From Paraburkholderia sp. BL10I2N1 (lineage in GTDB: Bacteria > Pseudomonadota > Gammaproteobacteria > Burkholderiales > Burkholderiaceae), in the NCBI RefSeq assembly GCF_004361815.1, contig NZ_SNWA01000001.1:3906001-3970000 (forward strand): 64,000 nt of DNA, in the 5' to 3' direction. The notes beneath the pieces were generated by a model. That model was not told where the DNA came from. It made no database searches and saw nothing but the letters and a program-made list of their open reading frames with translations. Each line of letters opens with the position of its first letter. The first letter of the stretch is position 1. This document shows positions 25,722 to 35,698 of the stretch, piece after piece. The translations under genes were made by a program, and so were the position numbers.

Positions 25722-26648
25722 TCAGTTCGCCAGCACACTCTCGACCGTTGCGCGGTCCGGAATCGGTGCGACCGCGCCGAAGCCCTGTGTCGACAAACCC
25801 GCCGCCACATTGGCGTAACGCGCCGCATCAAAAGGATCGTCGCCTGCGACGATCCGCGCAATGAACGCGCCACCGAAGCAATCACCCGCGCCGGTCGCAT
25901 CGACCGCGTTCACCACGCGGCCCGGCACCACGCGGCGCTCATCCGGCGTCGCCACATAGGAACCTTCCTTGCCGAGCTTGAGCGCGACGACACGCGGCCC
26001 AAGCGCGAGCAAAAAATCGACGATTTCGTCGTGTCCGGTGAGGCCCGTCAATTCGGTCACGTCGTCCCAGCTGGGCAGGCAGATGTCGGTCTGCCGGATC
26101 GCTTCGAGCATCACCGCACGCGCCCGTGCAAGCGGCCACAGCTTCAGACGAAGATTGGTGTCGAAACTCACGCGCACGCCATTCGCGCGCGCGTGTTCGA
26201 TCGCGGCGAATGCGGCATCGCACACGCTCACGCTGATCGCCAGACTGATGCCCGACAGGTGGATCACCTTCGCGCCCGCGATGGCATCGAGCGGCAGATC
26301 GCGGGACGCGTAGCGGCTCGCGGCGGAACCCGCCCGCAGATAGTCGAACTGGTGGCCGCCCGGCCCGTGCGATACGAAATACACGCCAGTCGGCGCCTGC
26401 CCATCGATACGCACCGCAGAAGTATCGACACCCTCGCGTTGCCACAGGTCGATCAGCAGCCGGCCAAAATGATCTTCACCGACGGCCGACACAAAGCCCG
26501 TACGCGCGCCCTGTCGCGACGCCGCGACGCAGAAATTCGACGTATCACCGCCGAAGCCCTGCAGATAGTTCGGCTCATCTTTCGACGACTGGTTGAACTC
26601 GACCATCGCCTCGCCGAGCGCGAGAATCTCGGGAAATGCTTGGGCCAT
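25722..26648 (-). CDS. kdgK: PfkB-family sugar kinase, probably 2-dehydro-3-deoxygluconokinase
   Basis: A 308-residue ribokinase-fold kinase. It has the N-terminal GFGGDTSNFCVAASRQG pattern typical of KdgK, the anion-hole and catalytic motif DATGAGDCFGGAF near residue 250, and the start MAQAFPEILALGEAMVEFN. KdgK phosphorylates KDG to KDPG for cleavage in the Entner-Doudoroff route. The start codon lies 3 bases after the rimO stop, so both are read from one transcript, an unlikely functional pairing that suggests simple operon adjacency. No aldolase gene is nearby. Confidence 0.8.
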   Translation of the reverse strand: MAQAFPEILALGEAMVEFNQSSKDEPNYLQGFGGDTSNFCVAASRQGARTGFVSAVGEDHFGRLLIDLWQREGVDTSAVRIDGQAPTGVYFVSHGPGGHQFDYLRAGSAASRYASRDLPLDAIAGAKVIHLSGISLAISVSVCDAAFAAIEHARANGVRVSFDTNLRLKLWPLARARAVMLEAIRQTDICLPSWDDVTELTGLTGHDEIVDFLLALGPRVVALKLGKEGSYVATPDERRVVPGRVVNAVDATGAGDCFGGAFIARIVAGDDPFDAARYANVAAGLSTQGFGAVAPIPDRATVESVLAN

Positions 26649-26651
26649 CGC

Positions 26652-28043
26652 TTAAACCTCGCCCCACAGGTCGTGGCCGTCGGCGCCGGTGATCCTCACC
26701 GATACGAAATCGCCGACCTTGTAGCGCTTCGACGCCTTCGTCGACGGCGCGATATACACGACACCGTCGATCTCCGGCGCATCTGCCGCCGTGCGGCCGA
26801 TGCCGCCATCGCTGTTGATCTCGTCGACGAGCACCTTCAGGGTCTTGCCGACCTTGCGGGCGATACGCTTCGCCGACACTTCCTCCGCCACTTCCATGAA
26901 GCGGGCGCGACGTTCCTCGCGCACTTCGTCGGGCAATGCACCGTCGAGCTCGTTCGCGCTGGCGCCTTCGACTGGCGAGTAGGCAAAGCAGCCGACGCGA
27001 TCCAGCTCCGCCTCGCGGATGAAGTCGAGCAGCGTTTCGAACTGCTCTTCCGTTTCGCCCGGGAAGCCGGCGATGAACGTGCTGCGGATCGTCAGGTCGG
27101 GACAGATTTCGCGCCACGCACGCACACGCTCGAGCACTTTCTCGGCGTTGGCCGGGCGCTTCATGCGCTTCAGCACTTCCGGGTGCGCGTGCTGGAACGG
27201 CACGTCGAGGTATGGCAGCACGTGGCCCTTGAACGGACCTTCGGCCATCATCGGAATCACTTCGTCGACACTCGGATACGGATACACGTAATGAAGCCGC
27301 ACCCACGCGCCATACTGCGCGGCGAGTTCGCCAAGCGCGCCGACGAGGTCCGTCATACGCGTCTTGATTGGCTTGCCGTTCCAGAAACCAGTGCGATACT
27401 TGACGTCGACGCCATATGCGCTCGTGTCCTGCGAAATGACGAGCAGCTCCTTAACGCCTGACTTGAAGAGGTTCTCCGCTTCGAGCATCACTTCCGCGAC
27501 AGGGCGCGACACGAGATCGCCGCGCATCGACGGGATGATGCAGAAGGTGCAGCGGTGATTGCAGCCTTCGGAAATCTTCAGATACGCGTAGTGACGCGGC
27601 GTGAGCTTCACGCCCGCGGCCGGCACGAGATCGACGAACGGATCGTGCGGTTTCGGCAGGTGGCTGTGCACATGCTGCATCACTTCGCCGACTGCGTGCG
27701 GACCGGTGACGGCGAGCACTTTCGGATGCACTTCCTCGATTAGACCCGAACCGCTCGCGCTCTTCTTCGCGCCAAGGCAGCCGGTGACGATCACCTTGCC
27801 GTTTTCAGTGAGCGCTTCGCCGATCGCGTCGAGGCTTTCCTGGACGGCTTCGTCGATAAAACCACAGGTGTTGACGACGACGAGGTCCGCGCCCTCATAT
27901 GTGCCGGAAATCTCGTAACCTTCGGCGCGCAACTGCGTGATGATCTGCTCGGAATCGACGAGCGCTTTCGGGCACCCGAGGGACACGAATCCGACTTTCG
28001 GGGCGGTGGCGTGTGGCGTGATGGAGGAGGAAGTCTGCGGCAT
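26652..28043 (-). CDS. rimO: Ribosomal protein S12 methylthiotransferase RimO
   Basis: A 463-residue radical-SAM enzyme that adds a methylthio group to Asp of ribosomal protein S12. It shows an N-terminal UPF0004 domain ([33 protein letters not shown], whose cysteines bind the auxiliary cluster), a radical-SAM core with [11 protein letters not shown], and a C-terminal TRAM domain (about 395-460). The combination separates RimO from MiaB. Start 28043 ([10 protein letters not shown]) is preferred; a Met nine codons upstream is possible. kdgK follows after 3 bases. Confidence 0.94.
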   Translation of the reverse strand: MPQTSSSITPHATAPKVGFVSLGCPKALVDSEQIITQLRAEGYEISGTYEGADLVVVNTCGFIDEAVQESLDAIGEALTENGKVIVTGCLGAKKSASGSGLIEEVHPKVLAVTGPHAVGEVMQHVHSHLPKPHDPFVDLVPAAGVKLTPRHYAYLKISEGCNHRCTFCIIPSMRGDLVSRPVAEVMLEAENLFKSGVKELLVISQDTSAYGVDVKYRTGFWNGKPIKTRMTDLVGALGELAAQYGAWVRLHYVYPYPSVDEVIPMMAEGPFKGHVLPYLDVPFQHAHPEVLKRMKRPANAEKVLERVRAWREICPDLTIRSTFIAGFPGETEEQFETLLDFIREAELDRVGCFAYSPVEGASANELDGALPDEVREERRARFMEVAEEVSAKRIARKVGKTLKVLVDEINSDGGIGRTAADAPEIDGVVYIAPSTKASKRYKVGDFVSVRITGADGHDLWGEV

Positions 28044-28280
28044 GGGGATGGTCCGGCGGGTGGCGGTCACGTAACCTCATATTGTACCGCGCCGCCGGCT
28101 TTGCCCGCCCGGAACGCGCGTGAAGCGCCTTGAGCCGCGGCCAACCGGGTCCGACTGCCATCAGGCTGCAATCAAAGTTGCCATCCGCCGGCAATCCGTT
28201 GCAGTCCGGCTCACGCGTGGCTCTGCTGCGGCTCTGGCTCGGACTGACATGTGAAGCCCGTTCGGGCCTCGCCCGAGCCG

Positions 28281-28850
28281 TTACTTCTTTTCCGGTTCCG
28301 GGTTCGGCTGCTTGTTGAACGGGAAAGTGCTGAACATCGATTTCGCCTGATTCTGCATCTGCTCCTGCATCTGCACGAACATGTTTTTCGACTGCTCGAT
28401 GTAGCTCGTCATCATGCCCTGCATCATCGGCGCCTGCATGTTCATGAACTGGGACCAGACCTCCGGATTCATCGCGTTGCCTTCGTAGAGCGTCTTCGAC
28501 TGGTCGGTGAGCTTGTTCTGGATGTCGATGAACGCCTGGATGTTCTTTTCCAGGTAAGTGCCCATCATGCCCTGCATCGCGTGCCCGTAGAAGCGGATGA
28601 TCTGCGACAGCATCGACGACGAGAACATCGGCAGGCCGCCGCTTTCCTCTTCGAGAATGATCTGCAGCAGGATGGCGCGCGTCAGATCCTCGTTGCTCTT
28701 CGCATCGATGACCTTGAAGTCCTCCTGATCCAGCACGAGCTGCTTGACGTCCGTCAGCGTGATGTACGTGCTCGTTTCCGTGTCATACAGCCGGCGGTTC
28801 GGATATTTCTTGATCAGTCGTTCGGCCGTCGTCTTCTTTGTAGTAGTCAT
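28281..28850 (-). CDS. phaR: Polyhydroxyalkanoate synthesis repressor PhaR
   Basis: A 189-residue regulator. The N-terminus IKKYPNRRLYDTETSTYITL is the PhaR DNA-binding/PHB-accumulation domain, followed by a second conserved part (about 50-115) and a Met/Gln-rich amphipathic C-terminus (QMQEQMQNQAKSMFSTFPFN). PhaR binds PHA granules and DNA and represses phasin and its own gene until polymer accumulates. It lies 133 bases downstream of phaB in the storage cluster, completing phaC-A-B-R order on the minus strand. Confidence 0.93.
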   Translation of the reverse strand: MTTTKKTTAERLIKKYPNRRLYDTETSTYITLTDVKQLVLDQEDFKVIDAKSNEDLTRAILLQIILEEESGGLPMFSSSMLSQIIRFYGHAMQGMMGTYLEKNIQAFIDIQNKLTDQSKTLYEGNAMNPEVWSQFMNMQAPMMQGMMTSYIEQSKNMFVQMQEQMQNQAKSMFSTFPFNKQPNPEPEKK

Positions 28851-28983
28851 TTAACGCCTTTGAGCGCCATCGAGCGCAGAAACGGCGCCTGTCGCACGCG
28901 CAATCGAACCCTTGCGCAATGCGGGACGCCGCCGGAAACATCTGACCCGCAGCACGCCCCGCCAGGACGGGGCGCGAGTGGGA

Positions 28984-29724
28984 TCAGCCCATGTGCAGGC
29001 CGCCGTTGAGCGAAAAATCGGCGCCCGTCGAAAAGCCCGATTCTTCGGAGGCAAGCCACGCCACGATCGAGCCGATTTCATCCGGACGGCCAAGACGGCG
29101 CACCGGAATCGTCGCCACGATCTTTTCGAGCACGTCGGGGCGGATCGACTTCACCATGTCCGTACCGATGTAGCCTGGCGAAACGGTGTTCACCGTCACG
29201 CCCTTGGTTGCCACTTCCTGGGCCAGCGCCATCGTGAAGCCGTGAATGCCGGCCTTCGCGGTCGAATAGTTGGTCTGCCCGAACTGGCCTTTCTGACCGT
29301 TCACCGACGAGATATTGATGATGCGGCCAAAGCCACGCTCGACCATGCCGTCGATCACCTGCTTCGTCACGTTGAAGAGGCTCGTGAGATTGGTGTCGAT
29401 GACAGCCGTCCAGTCTTCGTGGGTCATCTTGCGGAACACCACGTCGCGGGTGATGCCGGCATTGTTGACCAGAATGTCGATCTCGCCGACTTCAGCCTTC
29501 ACCTTGTCGAACGCCTGCTTGGTCGACTCCCAGTCGCCGACGTTGCCTTCCGACGCGACGAAATCGAAACCGAGGGCTTTTTGCTCGCCCAGCCATTTTT
29601 CACGACGTGGGGAATTCGGGCCGCAGCCAGCGACGACCTTGTAGCCATCCTTGTGCAGACGCTGGCAGATACTCGTGCCGATGCCGCCCATCCCGCCCGT
29701 TACATACGCAATTCGCTGTGCCAT
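28984..29724 (-). CDS. phaB: Acetoacetyl-CoA reductase (NADPH), PhaB
   Basis: A 246-residue short-chain dehydrogenase that reduces acetoacetyl-CoA to (R)-3-hydroxybutyryl-CoA. VTGGMGGIG is the nucleotide motif, LVNNAG follows, and the catalytic triad is Ser140, Tyr153 and Lys157 (NISSVNG...YSTAK). The C-terminus ends SLNGGLHMG as in other PhaB. Start 29724 (MAQRIAYV) is chosen; three codons of extra upstream frame are not conserved. It sits between phaA and phaR, giving the reduction step of the pathway. Confidence 0.93.
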   Translation of the reverse strand: MAQRIAYVTGGMGGIGTSICQRLHKDGYKVVAGCGPNSPRREKWLGEQKALGFDFVASEGNVGDWESTKQAFDKVKAEVGEIDILVNNAGITRDVVFRKMTHEDWTAVIDTNLTSLFNVTKQVIDGMVERGFGRIINISSVNGQKGQFGQTNYSTAKAGIHGFTMALAQEVATKGVTVNTVSPGYIGTDMVKSIRPDVLEKIVATIPVRRLGRPDEIGSIVAWLASEESGFSTGADFSLNGGLHMG

Positions 29725-29914
29725 AAACCACACTCCATTATCGTTGTGCGAGGTGCCGACCGGCAGCCTCCTTCCTCGCCTTCACCGTCTCCGTGCCTCT
29801 GCCGCCTTTTGCACTCTAATGCAACAGAACCCACCCGATTCGCCAGATTCAGCGAGAACGCTGGCCGGGCGCCGCCCTGAAACGGCGCCTGGCCGCGGCG
29901 ACCAGGTTATGCCG

Positions 29915-31096
29915 TCAAGCGCGCTCGACTGCGAGCGCGACGCCCATGCCGCCGCCGATACACAGCGACGCCAGACCTTTCTTCGCGTCGCGCTTCTGCA
30001 TTTCGTGCAGCAGCGTGACGAGAATACGGCAACCGGACGCGCCGATCGGATGGCCGATCGCAATCGCGCCGCCATTCACGTTGACCTTCGACGTGTCCCA
30101 GCCCATCTGCTTGTGCACGGCGAGCGCCTGCGCGGCAAACGCCTCGTTGATTTCCATCAGGTCCAGATCCGCCGGGCTCCAGCCCGCGCGCTCCAGACAG
30201 CGACGCGAGGCCGGCACCGGGCCCATGCCCATCACCTTCGGATCGACGCCCGCATTCGCATAAGCCTTGATGCGCGCGAGCGGCGTAAGACCGAGCGCCT
30301 CGGCCTTTTTCGCCGACATCACGATCACGGCCGCCGCCCCGTCGTTCAGACCCGACGCGTTCGCCGCCGTCACCGTGCCTTCCTTCGAGAAGGCCGGCTT
30401 CAGGCCCGCCAGCGATTCGGCTGTCACGCCGTGGCGCACGAATTCGTCGCTGGCAAAGCGCAGCGGCTCGCCCTTGCGTTGCGGTATCTCGACCGGCACG
30501 ATTTCAGCATCGAAACGGCCTGCCTTCTGTGCGGCTTCCGCCTTGTTCTGCGACAAAGCCGCGAACGCATCCTGCTGCTCGCGCGTAATGCCGTATTCCT
30601 TCGCCACGTTCTCGGCCGTGACGCCCATGTGATACTGGTTGTACACGTCCCACAGGCCGTCGACGATCATGCTGTCGACCAGCTTCGCGTCGCCCATGCG
30701 AAAGCCGTCGCGCGAGCCCGGCAGCACGTGCGGCGCGGCGCTCATGTTCTCCTGGCCGCCTGCAACGACGATATCCGCGTCGCCCGCGATGATCGCGTTG
30801 GCGGCCAGCATCACGGCTTTCAGGCCCGAACCGCAGACCTTGTTGATCGTCATTCCCGGCACGGCTGAAGGCAGCCCCGCCTTGATCAGGGCCTGACGGG
30901 CCGGGTTCTGGCCGGAACCGGCCGTCAGCACCTGACCCATGATCACTTCGCTGACCTGCTCTGGCTTCAGGCCCGCGCGTTCGAGGACGGCGCGGATCAC
31001 CGTGGCGCCGAGTTCGGGCGCCGCGATCTTCGCAAGCGATCCGCCGAATTTGCCGACACCTGTACGTGCGGCCGATACGATCACAACATCAGTCAT
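29915..31096 (-). CDS. phaA: Acetyl-CoA C-acetyltransferase PhaA
   Basis: A 393-residue biosynthetic thiolase that condenses two acetyl-CoA to acetoacetyl-CoA. The active site is Cys88 in [11 protein letters not shown], His349 in GHPIGASG and Cys379 in CIGGGMG. A CGGAGGAAATGAAA ribosome region directly precedes ATG 31096; a longer frame begins 10 codons upstream. It is 152 bases after phaC and 190 bases before phaB. Its similarity to BktB further along (24441) is at family level, but the [16 protein letters not shown] start identifies PhaA. Confidence 0.93.
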   Translation of the reverse strand: MTDVVIVSAARTGVGKFGGSLAKIAAPELGATVIRAVLERAGLKPEQVSEVIMGQVLTAGSGQNPARQALIKAGLPSAVPGMTINKVCGSGLKAVMLAANAIIAGDADIVVAGGQENMSAAPHVLPGSRDGFRMGDAKLVDSMIVDGLWDVYNQYHMGVTAENVAKEYGITREQQDAFAALSQNKAEAAQKAGRFDAEIVPVEIPQRKGEPLRFASDEFVRHGVTAESLAGLKPAFSKEGTVTAANASGLNDGAAAVIVMSAKKAEALGLTPLARIKAYANAGVDPKVMGMGPVPASRRCLERAGWSPADLDLMEINEAFAAQALAVHKQMGWDTSKVNVNGGAIAIGHPIGASGCRILVTLLHEMQKRDAKKGLASLCIGGGMGVALAVERA

Positions 31097-31248
31097 TTTC
31101 ATTTCCTCCGGGCGCCGCGGTGTCATGCGCCGCAGCCCGTCAAGTTAAAAAACCAACTGCTTCAATTGCTTCATCCGTTTCGCACGCTTCGTACGATGTG
31201 CACCTGATGCCGGCGAAGACACCGACGCGACGTCATGCGTCGATCTGA

Positions 31249-33168
31249 TCAATCGCGTTGCAGGACATAGCGCCCCGGCGCGGGCTCGATCTCGGGGAAT
31301 TCGGCTGAGCCCGGTTCGCTACGCGGCTTCACCTTTTTGCCAGCGTATTGATCGAGCCATTCCGTCCAGTCGGGCCACCAGCTGCCAGGTACTTCCTCGG
31401 CCTGCCCGAACCATTCCTCGGCATCCTGCGGCAGGCTTCGATCCTCGCCCTTCAATACCCAGTAGTTGCGCTTGTTCTTCTTCGGCGGGTTGATCACGCC
31501 GGCGATATGGCCGGACGCACCCAGCACGAACCGCACCGGACCATTGAGCAACGGCACCGATGCGTAAGCCGTCTGCCACGGCACGATATGGTCTTCACGC
31601 GAACCGTAAATGAAGGTGGGCACATCGATGCGCGACAGGTCCACCGGTTCGCCGCAAACAGTAAGCGCACCCGGCTCGCGCAGCCTGTTCTCGAGATATG
31701 TATGGCGCAGGTACCAGACATACATCGGTCCCGGCAGGTTCGTCGAGTCGCTGTTCCAGTACAGCAGGTCGAACGGCACCGGCGTGCGACCCTTCAGATA
31801 GTTGTCGACGACGTAATTCCACACGAGGTCGTTCGGACGCAGGAACGAAAACGTGTTCGCGAACTCGATGCCACGCATCAGGCCCGGCTGAGCGCCGCCC
31901 ATTCCGCCGATCGTCTGCTCGCGCATCTTCACATGAGCTTCGTCGACGAACACGTCGAGCACCCCTGTGTCCGAGAAATCGAGCATTGCAGTGAGCAAGG
32001 TCATCGACGACGCCGGATGTTCGCCTCGTGCGGACGCGACGGCGAGCGCGGTTGCGAGCATCGTGCCACCGACACAGAAGCCGAGCGTGTTGATCTGCTC
32101 GCGACCGCTGATCTGGCGGACCGTATCGATCGCTTTCAGCACACCATCGCCGATGTAGTCATCCCACGACTTGTGCGCAACCGATGCGTCCGCATTGCGC
32201 CACGAAATCAGGAATACCTGATGGCCCGAATCGAGACCGTGCGCGACGAGAGAATTCTCCGGCTGCAGATCGAGGATGTAGAACTTGTTGATACACGGCG
32301 GCACGATGAGCAGCGGCCGCTCACGCACGGTTGCCGTGCGTGGCTTGTACTGGATCAGCTGAAACAGGTCATTCTCGAAAACGATTGAGCCTTCGGTATT
32401 CGCGAGGTTCTTGCCGACAATGAAACGTGACTCGTCCGTCTGGGAAATCTTGCCGCGCTGAAGGTCGCCCAGCAGGTTCATCACACCCTGCCGCAGGCTT
32501 TCGCCCTGACTCTCGAGCAGCGTTTTCTGCGCTTCCGGATTCAAGGCGAAGAAGTTGCTCGGCGACGCCGCCGCCGTCCATTGCTGAACGGCGAAGCGGA
32601 TGCGTTCGCGCGTCTTCGGATCGGTTTCGAGCGCGTCGACGAGTTCCTGCAGATAGCGCGCGTTCAGCAGATACCAGGCCGCGGTGAAACCATAGGCCGG
32701 CGTGGCTTTCCACGCTTCCGAGCTGAAACGCCGGTCCTTCAGTTCAGGGACGGTCTGCTTCGCATCCGCAGCCTGCTGGATGAGTTGCATCGCCTCTCGC
32801 GAATAGTCGGCCTGCAGTTGCTGAAGACGGCCCGGAGGGATCGCCGCAGTGGGCATCTTCAAGCCGGCGAAAGGCGACATCGACGCCGCGGCTTTCGTGA
32901 AATCCGGCATCGATGCAAACGACGGCATCTGGGGCATCTGCGGCATAGGGAACGGCGTGCCGTTTGCTCCGAAGTTTGCACCCGGCCAGGACACACCCGG
33001 CATATTGCCTTCCGGGCTCTGCGCAGAATTGCCCAGCGAACGCCATGCGTTCATCCAGGTATCGAACATTTGTTGCATCCCGACGGTAGCGGTATCGCCC
33101 TGCTGTTGCGTGGCGTCCGATGAGGTGTCCGTACGGGAGGAAGTCGAGGAACGTTTTGATGCAGCCAT
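31249..33168 (-). CDS. phaC: Class I polyhydroxyalkanoate synthase PhaC
   Basis: A 639-residue PHA synthase that polymerises 3-hydroxyacyl-CoA at the granule surface. The lipase-like box is GFCVGGTM with nucleophile Cys365; Asp526 (SREDHIVPW) and His554 (ASGHIAG) complete the triad. The first 100 residues are Ser/Pro/Met-rich and variable, as in other class I enzymes. A promoter with a perfect -35 lies about 110-140 bases upstream. Downstream come phaA, phaB and phaR. The ribosome site before ATG 33168 is weak (GCAGG). Confidence 0.95.
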   Translation of the reverse strand: MAASKRSSTSSRTDTSSDATQQQGDTATVGMQQMFDTWMNAWRSLGNSAQSPEGNMPGVSWPGANFGANGTPFPMPQMPQMPSFASMPDFTKAAASMSPFAGLKMPTAAIPPGRLQQLQADYSREAMQLIQQAADAKQTVPELKDRRFSSEAWKATPAYGFTAAWYLLNARYLQELVDALETDPKTRERIRFAVQQWTAAASPSNFFALNPEAQKTLLESQGESLRQGVMNLLGDLQRGKISQTDESRFIVGKNLANTEGSIVFENDLFQLIQYKPRTATVRERPLLIVPPCINKFYILDLQPENSLVAHGLDSGHQVFLISWRNADASVAHKSWDDYIGDGVLKAIDTVRQISGREQINTLGFCVGGTMLATALAVASARGEHPASSMTLLTAMLDFSDTGVLDVFVDEAHVKMREQTIGGMGGAQPGLMRGIEFANTFSFLRPNDLVWNYVVDNYLKGRTPVPFDLLYWNSDSTNLPGPMYVWYLRHTYLENRLREPGALTVCGEPVDLSRIDVPTFIYGSREDHIVPWQTAYASVPLLNGPVRFVLGASGHIAGVINPPKKNKRNYWVLKGEDRSLPQDAEEWFGQAEEVPGSWWPDWTEWLDQYAGKKVKPRSEPGSAEFPEIEPAPGRYVLQRD

Positions 33169-33275
33169 ACCTGCTTTTGACCGGTGGGTCCTCGCGGACT
33201 GGTTGAGAGGCAGGTTTATTGCGCACGTGGGCGATTGCTCGCGACCTCGTCACGCCCTGTCCCGTGGTGAGGAAC

Positions 33276-33305
33276 ATTCTTGCTCCCCATCGCAAGGCAT
33301 GTCAA
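33276..33305 (-). promoter_or_regulatory. Sigma-70-type promoter for phaC
   Basis: On the minus strand, TTGACA (33305-33300), an 18-base spacer and AAGAAT (33281-33276). The -35 is perfect; the -10 matches four of six. Predicted transcript start near 33269, giving a leader of about 100 bases. Confidence 0.65.
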
Positions 33306-33503
33306 TGCTTGTTCCCGATTTTGCCGCAGTGCGATATTTTTTTAATTATCGTTTTCCCCATGTTTTTCTGCAGTCTGCAAAGCGGGGTATGCGTGCGATG
33401 TTATCAAATGCAAAACGAGCCCTGAATGCACGGCTTGTCGTGTATTCGCGCAGCCTGACTAACATGTTAAGCGCGATGTTTTTCTGTGCTTTACGCTGGA
33501 CTG

Positions 33504-33530
33504 AGGCAGCGCAACAAAAATGCGCTGCCT
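33504..33530 (-). terminator. Hairpin after pgeF, terminator candidate
   Basis: AGGCAGCGCA and TGCGCTGCCT form a perfect 10-bp stem around ACAAAAA, 68 bases beyond the pgeF stop. No T run follows on the minus strand, so it may be a weak terminator or a 3'-end stabiliser. Confidence 0.45.
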
Positions 33531-33597
33531 GTCCGCCGACGAAGCGGCTTCGCGCAAACCCTGGTCAGGCGGCCGCTCCTGATGCCTGAGGGGCGCA

Positions 33598-34431
33598 TTA
33601 ACCGGCGAGCCAGATCATCGCGGCCATACGGCCGGTTTCCCGGTCACGACGATACGAATAGAAACGCTCGCGCTGGGTAACAGTACACATATCGCCACCG
33701 CTTACACGTGTAATACCGATTTGATTCAAACGGATACGTGCGAGCACCGCCAGATTGGCAAAGTATTTACCCGGCATTTCGGGTCGTGGGACAAATCCTT
33801 TTGCCGTCGCATCGCGTTGCACACCATCGACACCATTCATGAACGCGTCACGCACGTCTGAACCGACCTCGAAGGTGCCTCGCCCGATCGCCGGGCCGAG
33901 GTACGCGTGCAGCGCGCCCGTCCCCTCGCCTGCGAGATCCGCGACGCGCTGCGCCGTCTTCTCGACGATGCCCGCCGCGAGGCCGCGCCATCCCGCGTGC
34001 GCCGCACCGACTGCCCGCCCGTTCTCATCACAGAAGAGCACCGGCATGCAGTCGGCGATCATGACGACACAGACAACGCCCGGCTGATCGGTCACGCTGG
34101 CATCGGCGCGCACGGGGGCCGCGCCCTGCTGCGCGCCGGCGAGCACTTCGTCGGCACGAACCACTTCCGCACCGTGGACCTGTTCGAGCCAGGCCGCGGG
34201 TGCGCCCGTCAACGCAAGGAGCCGTGCGCGGTTGATCTCGACGGCTTGCGAGTCGTCCCCCGCGCGGCGGCCGAGGTTCAGGCCGCCCGGCAGATCGACA
34301 CCGTCATGCCAGCGACCGAAGGGCGGCGCGCTCACGCCGCCGTTGCGCGTCGTGACGAGCGCGCGCACGCGCGGCGATACGCGCCATTCCGGTTGCAGCA
34401 CGTCGGCAAGCGTCAGTTCCGGTGTGCTCAT
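33598..34431 (-). CDS. pgeF: Peptidoglycan editing factor PgeF (YfiH, laccase-domain family)
   Basis: A 277-residue protein of the DUF152/laccase-domain family, now known as PgeF, which removes mis-inserted L-Ser from peptidoglycan precursors. Motifs: [10 protein letters not shown] (His), [12 protein letters not shown] (Cys) and [18 protein letters not shown] (His). These form the shared metal/catalytic site. It overlaps rluD by four bases (ATGA at 34428-34431), a pairing seen in many proteobacteria, so it is translated from the rluD transcript. Older annotations call it a polyphenol oxidase. Confidence 0.87.
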   Translation of the reverse strand: MSTPELTLADVLQPEWRVSPRVRALVTTRNGGVSAPPFGRWHDGVDLPGGLNLGRRAGDDSQAVEINRARLLALTGAPAAWLEQVHGAEVVRADEVLAGAQQGAAPVRADASVTDQPGVVCVVMIADCMPVLFCDENGRAVGAAHAGWRGLAAGIVEKTAQRVADLAGEGTGALHAYLGPAIGRGTFEVGSDVRDAFMNGVDGVQRDATAKGFVPRPEMPGKYFANLAVLARIRLNQIGITRVSGGDMCTVTQRERFYSYRRDRETGRMAAMIWLAG

Positions 34432-35660
34432 AGATTACGGTCCTCGCTATCGTCCTGTTCGTCAGGCAGATCGTCGTCGAAAGCGGTGTCGTAGTTTTCA
34501 TCGCCGTCGTAATACGCTTCGTCGAAGGCACCTTCGTCGTCGCGCCCGAGGCCGAGCGCCGCCGATAGCGCCGCGAGATCGTCCGGCACGTCGGCGCGCC
34601 ATTGCATCGTGCGGCCGGTGCGCGGATGGATCAGGCCAAGGCGCCACGCGTGCAACGCCTGGCGCGCGAAGCCGTCGGGCAGCGGCGTCACCGAGCGTTT
34701 GCCGCGCGCCCGTCCGTACACCGGATCGCCGAGCAGCGGATGACCGATGTGGGCGCAATGAACGCGAATCTGATGGGTTCGCCCGGTCTCCAGATCGCAG
34801 TGAATCGCCGACACCGGCTGGCGCTCCCAGATGGTCGAGTCGACCCGCCGGAAATGCGTGCGGGCGGGCTTGCCCGACGCACCGGTGACGACCGCCATCC
34901 GCGTGCGTTCGCGCGGATCGCGTCCGATCGGCGCGTCGATCGTGCCTTCATCGGGCATGTTGCCCCACACGAGCGCGAGATAGCGGCGCTTCACCGTGCG
35001 TGCCTGCAACTGGCGCACGAGATCTGTCTGCGCCTCGAGCGTGCGCGCGACGACCATCAGACCGGAGGTCTCCTTGTCGAGCCGGTGCACGATGCCCGCG
35101 CGCGGCAGACCGGCCGCCGCGGCGCCGTACCGGTGCAGCAGGCCGTTCAGCACGGTGCCGCTCCAGTTCCCAGCCGCGGGATGGACGACGAGACCGGCGG
35201 GTTTGTTGATCACGACAAGGGTTTCGTCTTCATAGACGATGTCGAGCGGCACCGGCTCCGGCGTGAATGCAAGCTGCTCCGGCAGCAGGTCGGGCACGAG
35301 TTCGATCGTGGCGCCGAGAGGCACCGGCTGACGGATCTTCGCCGGCGCGCCATCCACCTGTACGCGCCCCGCCTCGATCCAGCTCTGCAGACGGCTGCGC
35401 GAAAATTCCGGGAACACCTTCGCGAGCACCTTGTCGAGGCGATCGCCCGCGAGTTCGTCCGGCACCTGCACGATGCGCGGCGTTTCGTCGACGCCTTCGC
35501 GCCCGACCATGGGAGCGGGCTGCGGCACAAGCGCGTCGCTGCCGAGATCGTCATCGAGGGAATCGCCTGACAGCGCGTCGTCAGGGTCGGCGCTTAAGCT
35601 ATAATCTTTGTTGCTGTTCCGCGTACCGGCAGCGGTACCCGGAGTATTTGAGCGGGTCAT
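34428..35660 (-). CDS. rluD: 23S rRNA pseudouridine synthase RluD
   Basis: A 410-residue RluA-family enzyme that modifies helix 69 of 23S rRNA (positions 1911/1915/1917). An S4 RNA-binding domain (about 70-130, [20 protein letters not shown]) is followed by the catalytic domain with Asp in [15 protein letters not shown]-terminal (about 1-55) and C-terminal (about 375-410, DDE-rich) tails are acidic and probably disordered. The assigned start may be too long; [10 protein letters not shown] at 35510 is an alternative. The gene is divergent from bamD, whose -10 lies within this N-terminal coding. Confidence 0.9.
   Translation of the reverse strand: MTRSNTPGTAAGTRNSNKDYSLSADPDDALSGDSLDDDLGSDALVPQPAPMVGREGVDETPRIVQVPDELAGDRLDKVLAKVFPEFSRSRLQSWIEAGRVQVDGAPAKIRQPVPLGATIELVPDLLPEQLAFTPEPVPLDIVYEDETLVVINKPAGLVVHPAAGNWSGTVLNGLLHRYGAAAAGLPRAGIVHRLDKETSGLMVVARTLEAQTDLVRQLQARTVKRRYLALVWGNMPDEGTIDAPIGRDPRERTRMAVVTGASGKPARTHFRRVDSTIWERQPVSAIHCDLETGRTHQIRVHCAHIGHPLLGDPVYGRARGKRSVTPLPDGFARQALHAWRLGLIHPRTGRTMQWRADVPDDLAALSAALGLGRDDEGAFDEAYYDGDENYDTAFDDDLPDEQDDSEDRNL
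35600..35605 (+). promoter_or_regulatory. Consensus -10 (TATAAT) for bamD
   Basis: A perfect TATAAT in the plus orientation, 94 bases before bamD, lying inside the divergent rluD N-terminal coding. No clear -35 at 16-18 bases. If used, the leader would be about 87 bases. Confidence 0.55.
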
Positions 35661-35698
35661 TGAGTCTGGGTCACCTGGACGTAAAGATAGACTGGAAA

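Larger units (their letters stand above)
33169..33597. other. AT-rich intergenic region upstream of phaC, 429 bases
   Basis: No gene seen. It holds the phaC promoter candidate (33276-33305), an AT-rich patch around 33339-33372 and a 10-bp hairpin (33504-33530) after pgeF. Base composition is clearly lower in GC than the flanking genes. Confidence 0.7.

Noticed and set aside
24576..27461. A 961-codon open frame on the plus strand
   Set aside because: It lies antisense to bktB, kdgK and rimO, whose protein families are clear. Long antisense frames are expected in GC-rich genomes. Its translation is Arg/His-rich with no domain.
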